Assembly: GCA_902785295.1 (NCBI GenBank)
Contig: CACZYK010000016.1
Span: 1 to 64,000 of the forward strand
Reading direction: 5' to 3'
Origin: an uncultured Clostridium sp.
GTDB lineage: Bacteria > Bacillota > Clostridia > Clostridiales > Clostridiaceae
Length of the DNA: 64,000 nucleotides
Within the stretch, counting starts at the first letter, position 1. Each line of letters begins with the position of its first letter. A program made the position numbers and the translations under genes. Below are positions 63,623-64,000 of this stretch, piece after piece. Under the pieces are notes generated by a model, which searched no databases, was not told where the DNA came from, and saw only the letters and a list, made by a program, of their open reading frames with translations.

Positions 63623-63798
63623 TTTCCTAAGGCATTTTGTACATTAAAAGGTAAATTTCCTGCAATAGCATTTCCTAAAAGTTCCCCTATTAAAACAAAA
63701 AGCTCTGGATTTAGGTCTTGAAACCCTCCTGGTATATCTTCACATACTTCATTTGTTTCTTTATATCCAAAAAATCCAAAGAAGTCATTAAAGTCCAT
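63535..63798 (-). CDS. 5' part of the same small gene, function unknown
   Basis: An 87-codon frame starting ATG at 63798 (MDFNDFFGFFGYKETNE) whose start overlaps the previous stop as TAATG, with GGTGGG just upstream. It is Asn/Phe-rich with a hydrophobic centre (ELFVLIGELLGNAIAGNLPF). After NAQQ the frame turns to EQEDIIILNIKM and stops, which looks like out-of-frame sequence. I do not recognise the family. Confidence 0.65.
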   Translation of the reverse strand: MDFNDFFGFFGYKETNEVCEDIPGGFQDLNPELFVLIGELLGNAIAGNLPFNVQNALGNWFQLVGQAMLTFNAQQEQEDIIILNIKM

Positions 63799-64000
63799 TA
63801 ATCCCACCAAAAAGACCAAACAGTAGAATTCTTCAAGCTATTTTTTAAACCATTAATCATTTGAAATCCTTGCCATACAATATCACCACAATATAGATAT
63901 TGTTCTATTGTAAGTTTTTCAAGCTCTTCTTCACCACTTACAGGTTCTGGTACAATAAATTGTATAGTATCACATTCATTAAATCCTCCCATAGGAATAT
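63798..64000 (-). CDS. Small protein of unknown function, probably partial at window edge
   Basis: The frame is open to the window end (codons Ile-Pro precede the Met at 63992) and no ribosome site is visible in the 8 bases before that Met, so the true start may lie beyond 64000. The visible 64 residues are acidic, then tryptophan-rich at the end (VWSFWWD). The stop overlaps the next start as TAATG, so the genes are co-translated. Not recognised. Confidence 0.55.
   Translation of the reverse strand, partial: IPMGGFNECDTIQFIVPEPVSGEEELEKLTIEQYLYCGDIVWQGFQMINGLKNSLKNSTVWSFWWD

Noticed and set aside
1..64000. tRNA, rRNA, prophage or intact insertion sequence
   Set aside because: I found no cloverleaf-like or rRNA-like sequence and no transposase, integrase or phage structural gene among the translations.

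Overview
The window is chromosomal DNA of very low GC from an anaerobic, spore-forming Clostridium of the sensu stricto group, near C. perfringens in flavour. I cannot name the species. Evidence: AT-rich codon use, strong GGAGG/GAGGTG ribosome sites, a clostridial division/peptidoglycan cluster containing a SpoVD-type penicillin-binding protein, a PdaA-type cortex deacetylase behind a sigma-G-like promoter, and a gene order recQ-rarA next to an Rrf2 regulator. Most genes lie on the minus strand. I see no rRNA, tRNA, CRISPR array, prophage or intact insertion sequence.

Layout. 1-4.0 kb: start of an Rrf2 regulator, then recQ and rarA. 4.2-6.9 kb: three-gene ABC importer of the TrpXYZ-like family. 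7.1-10.1 kb: a degenerate NERD-like protein and type I pullulanase. 10.4-25.1 kb: cell division and murein synthesis. This reads upstream to downstream rsmH-ftsL-spoVD-murE-murF-mraY-ftsW, then ftsQ-DUF881-sbp-DUF881, then yggS-sepF-yggT-ylmH-divIVA. 25.4-31.2 kb: ychF, sbcC, sbcD. 31.4-33.5 kb: Nat-type ABC exporter. 33.8-36.3 kb: pdaA, an amidohydrolase and a cyclodeaminase. 36.3-42.1 kb: surface-glycan operon (TPR protein, TagA/WecG transferase, MurJ-like flippase, two glycosyltransferases). 42.2-50 kb: phosphohexomutase, CPBP protease, mscL, lysA with its HTH regulator, cvfB-like and PHP genes. 50-57.4 kb: Lrp regulator, small membrane proteins, a PEPCK/HPr-kinase-fold protein, plsC, a secreted ComEC-like hydrolase, a YprB-like nuclease and an AI-2E-family permease. 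57.5-62.1 kb: argS, tRNA methyltransferase trmB, and a beta-propeller/phosphodiester-glycosidase pair. 62.4-64 kb: a DUF1189 membrane protein and a small unknown gene that looks frameshifted.

How the genes work together. Much of the window serves the envelope: lipid II synthesis (murE, murF, mraY), its polymerisation (ftsW, spoVD), septum assembly (ftsL, ftsQ, sepF, divIVA, sbp), cortex modification (pdaA), surface glycan (36-42 kb), hexose-phosphate supply (pgcA), and phospholipid (plsC). A second theme is DNA repair (recQ, rarA, sbcCD).

The most unusual non-coding structure is a family of intergenic hairpins with a partly conserved loop. Three copies share the loop core GCTCCAAGTCA (near 8.03, 51.69 and 63.25 kb) and three are looser relatives (near 0.2, 10.27 and 34.6 kb). 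Other items to check are a perfect 24-bp inverted repeat holding the ftsL stop codon, operator-like palindromes at the Rrf2 and lysA-regulator promoters, paired 16-bp inverted repeats around the PEPCK-fold gene promoter, and the apparent frameshift near 63,575. All calls come from reading the sequence and translations; no database search was run.
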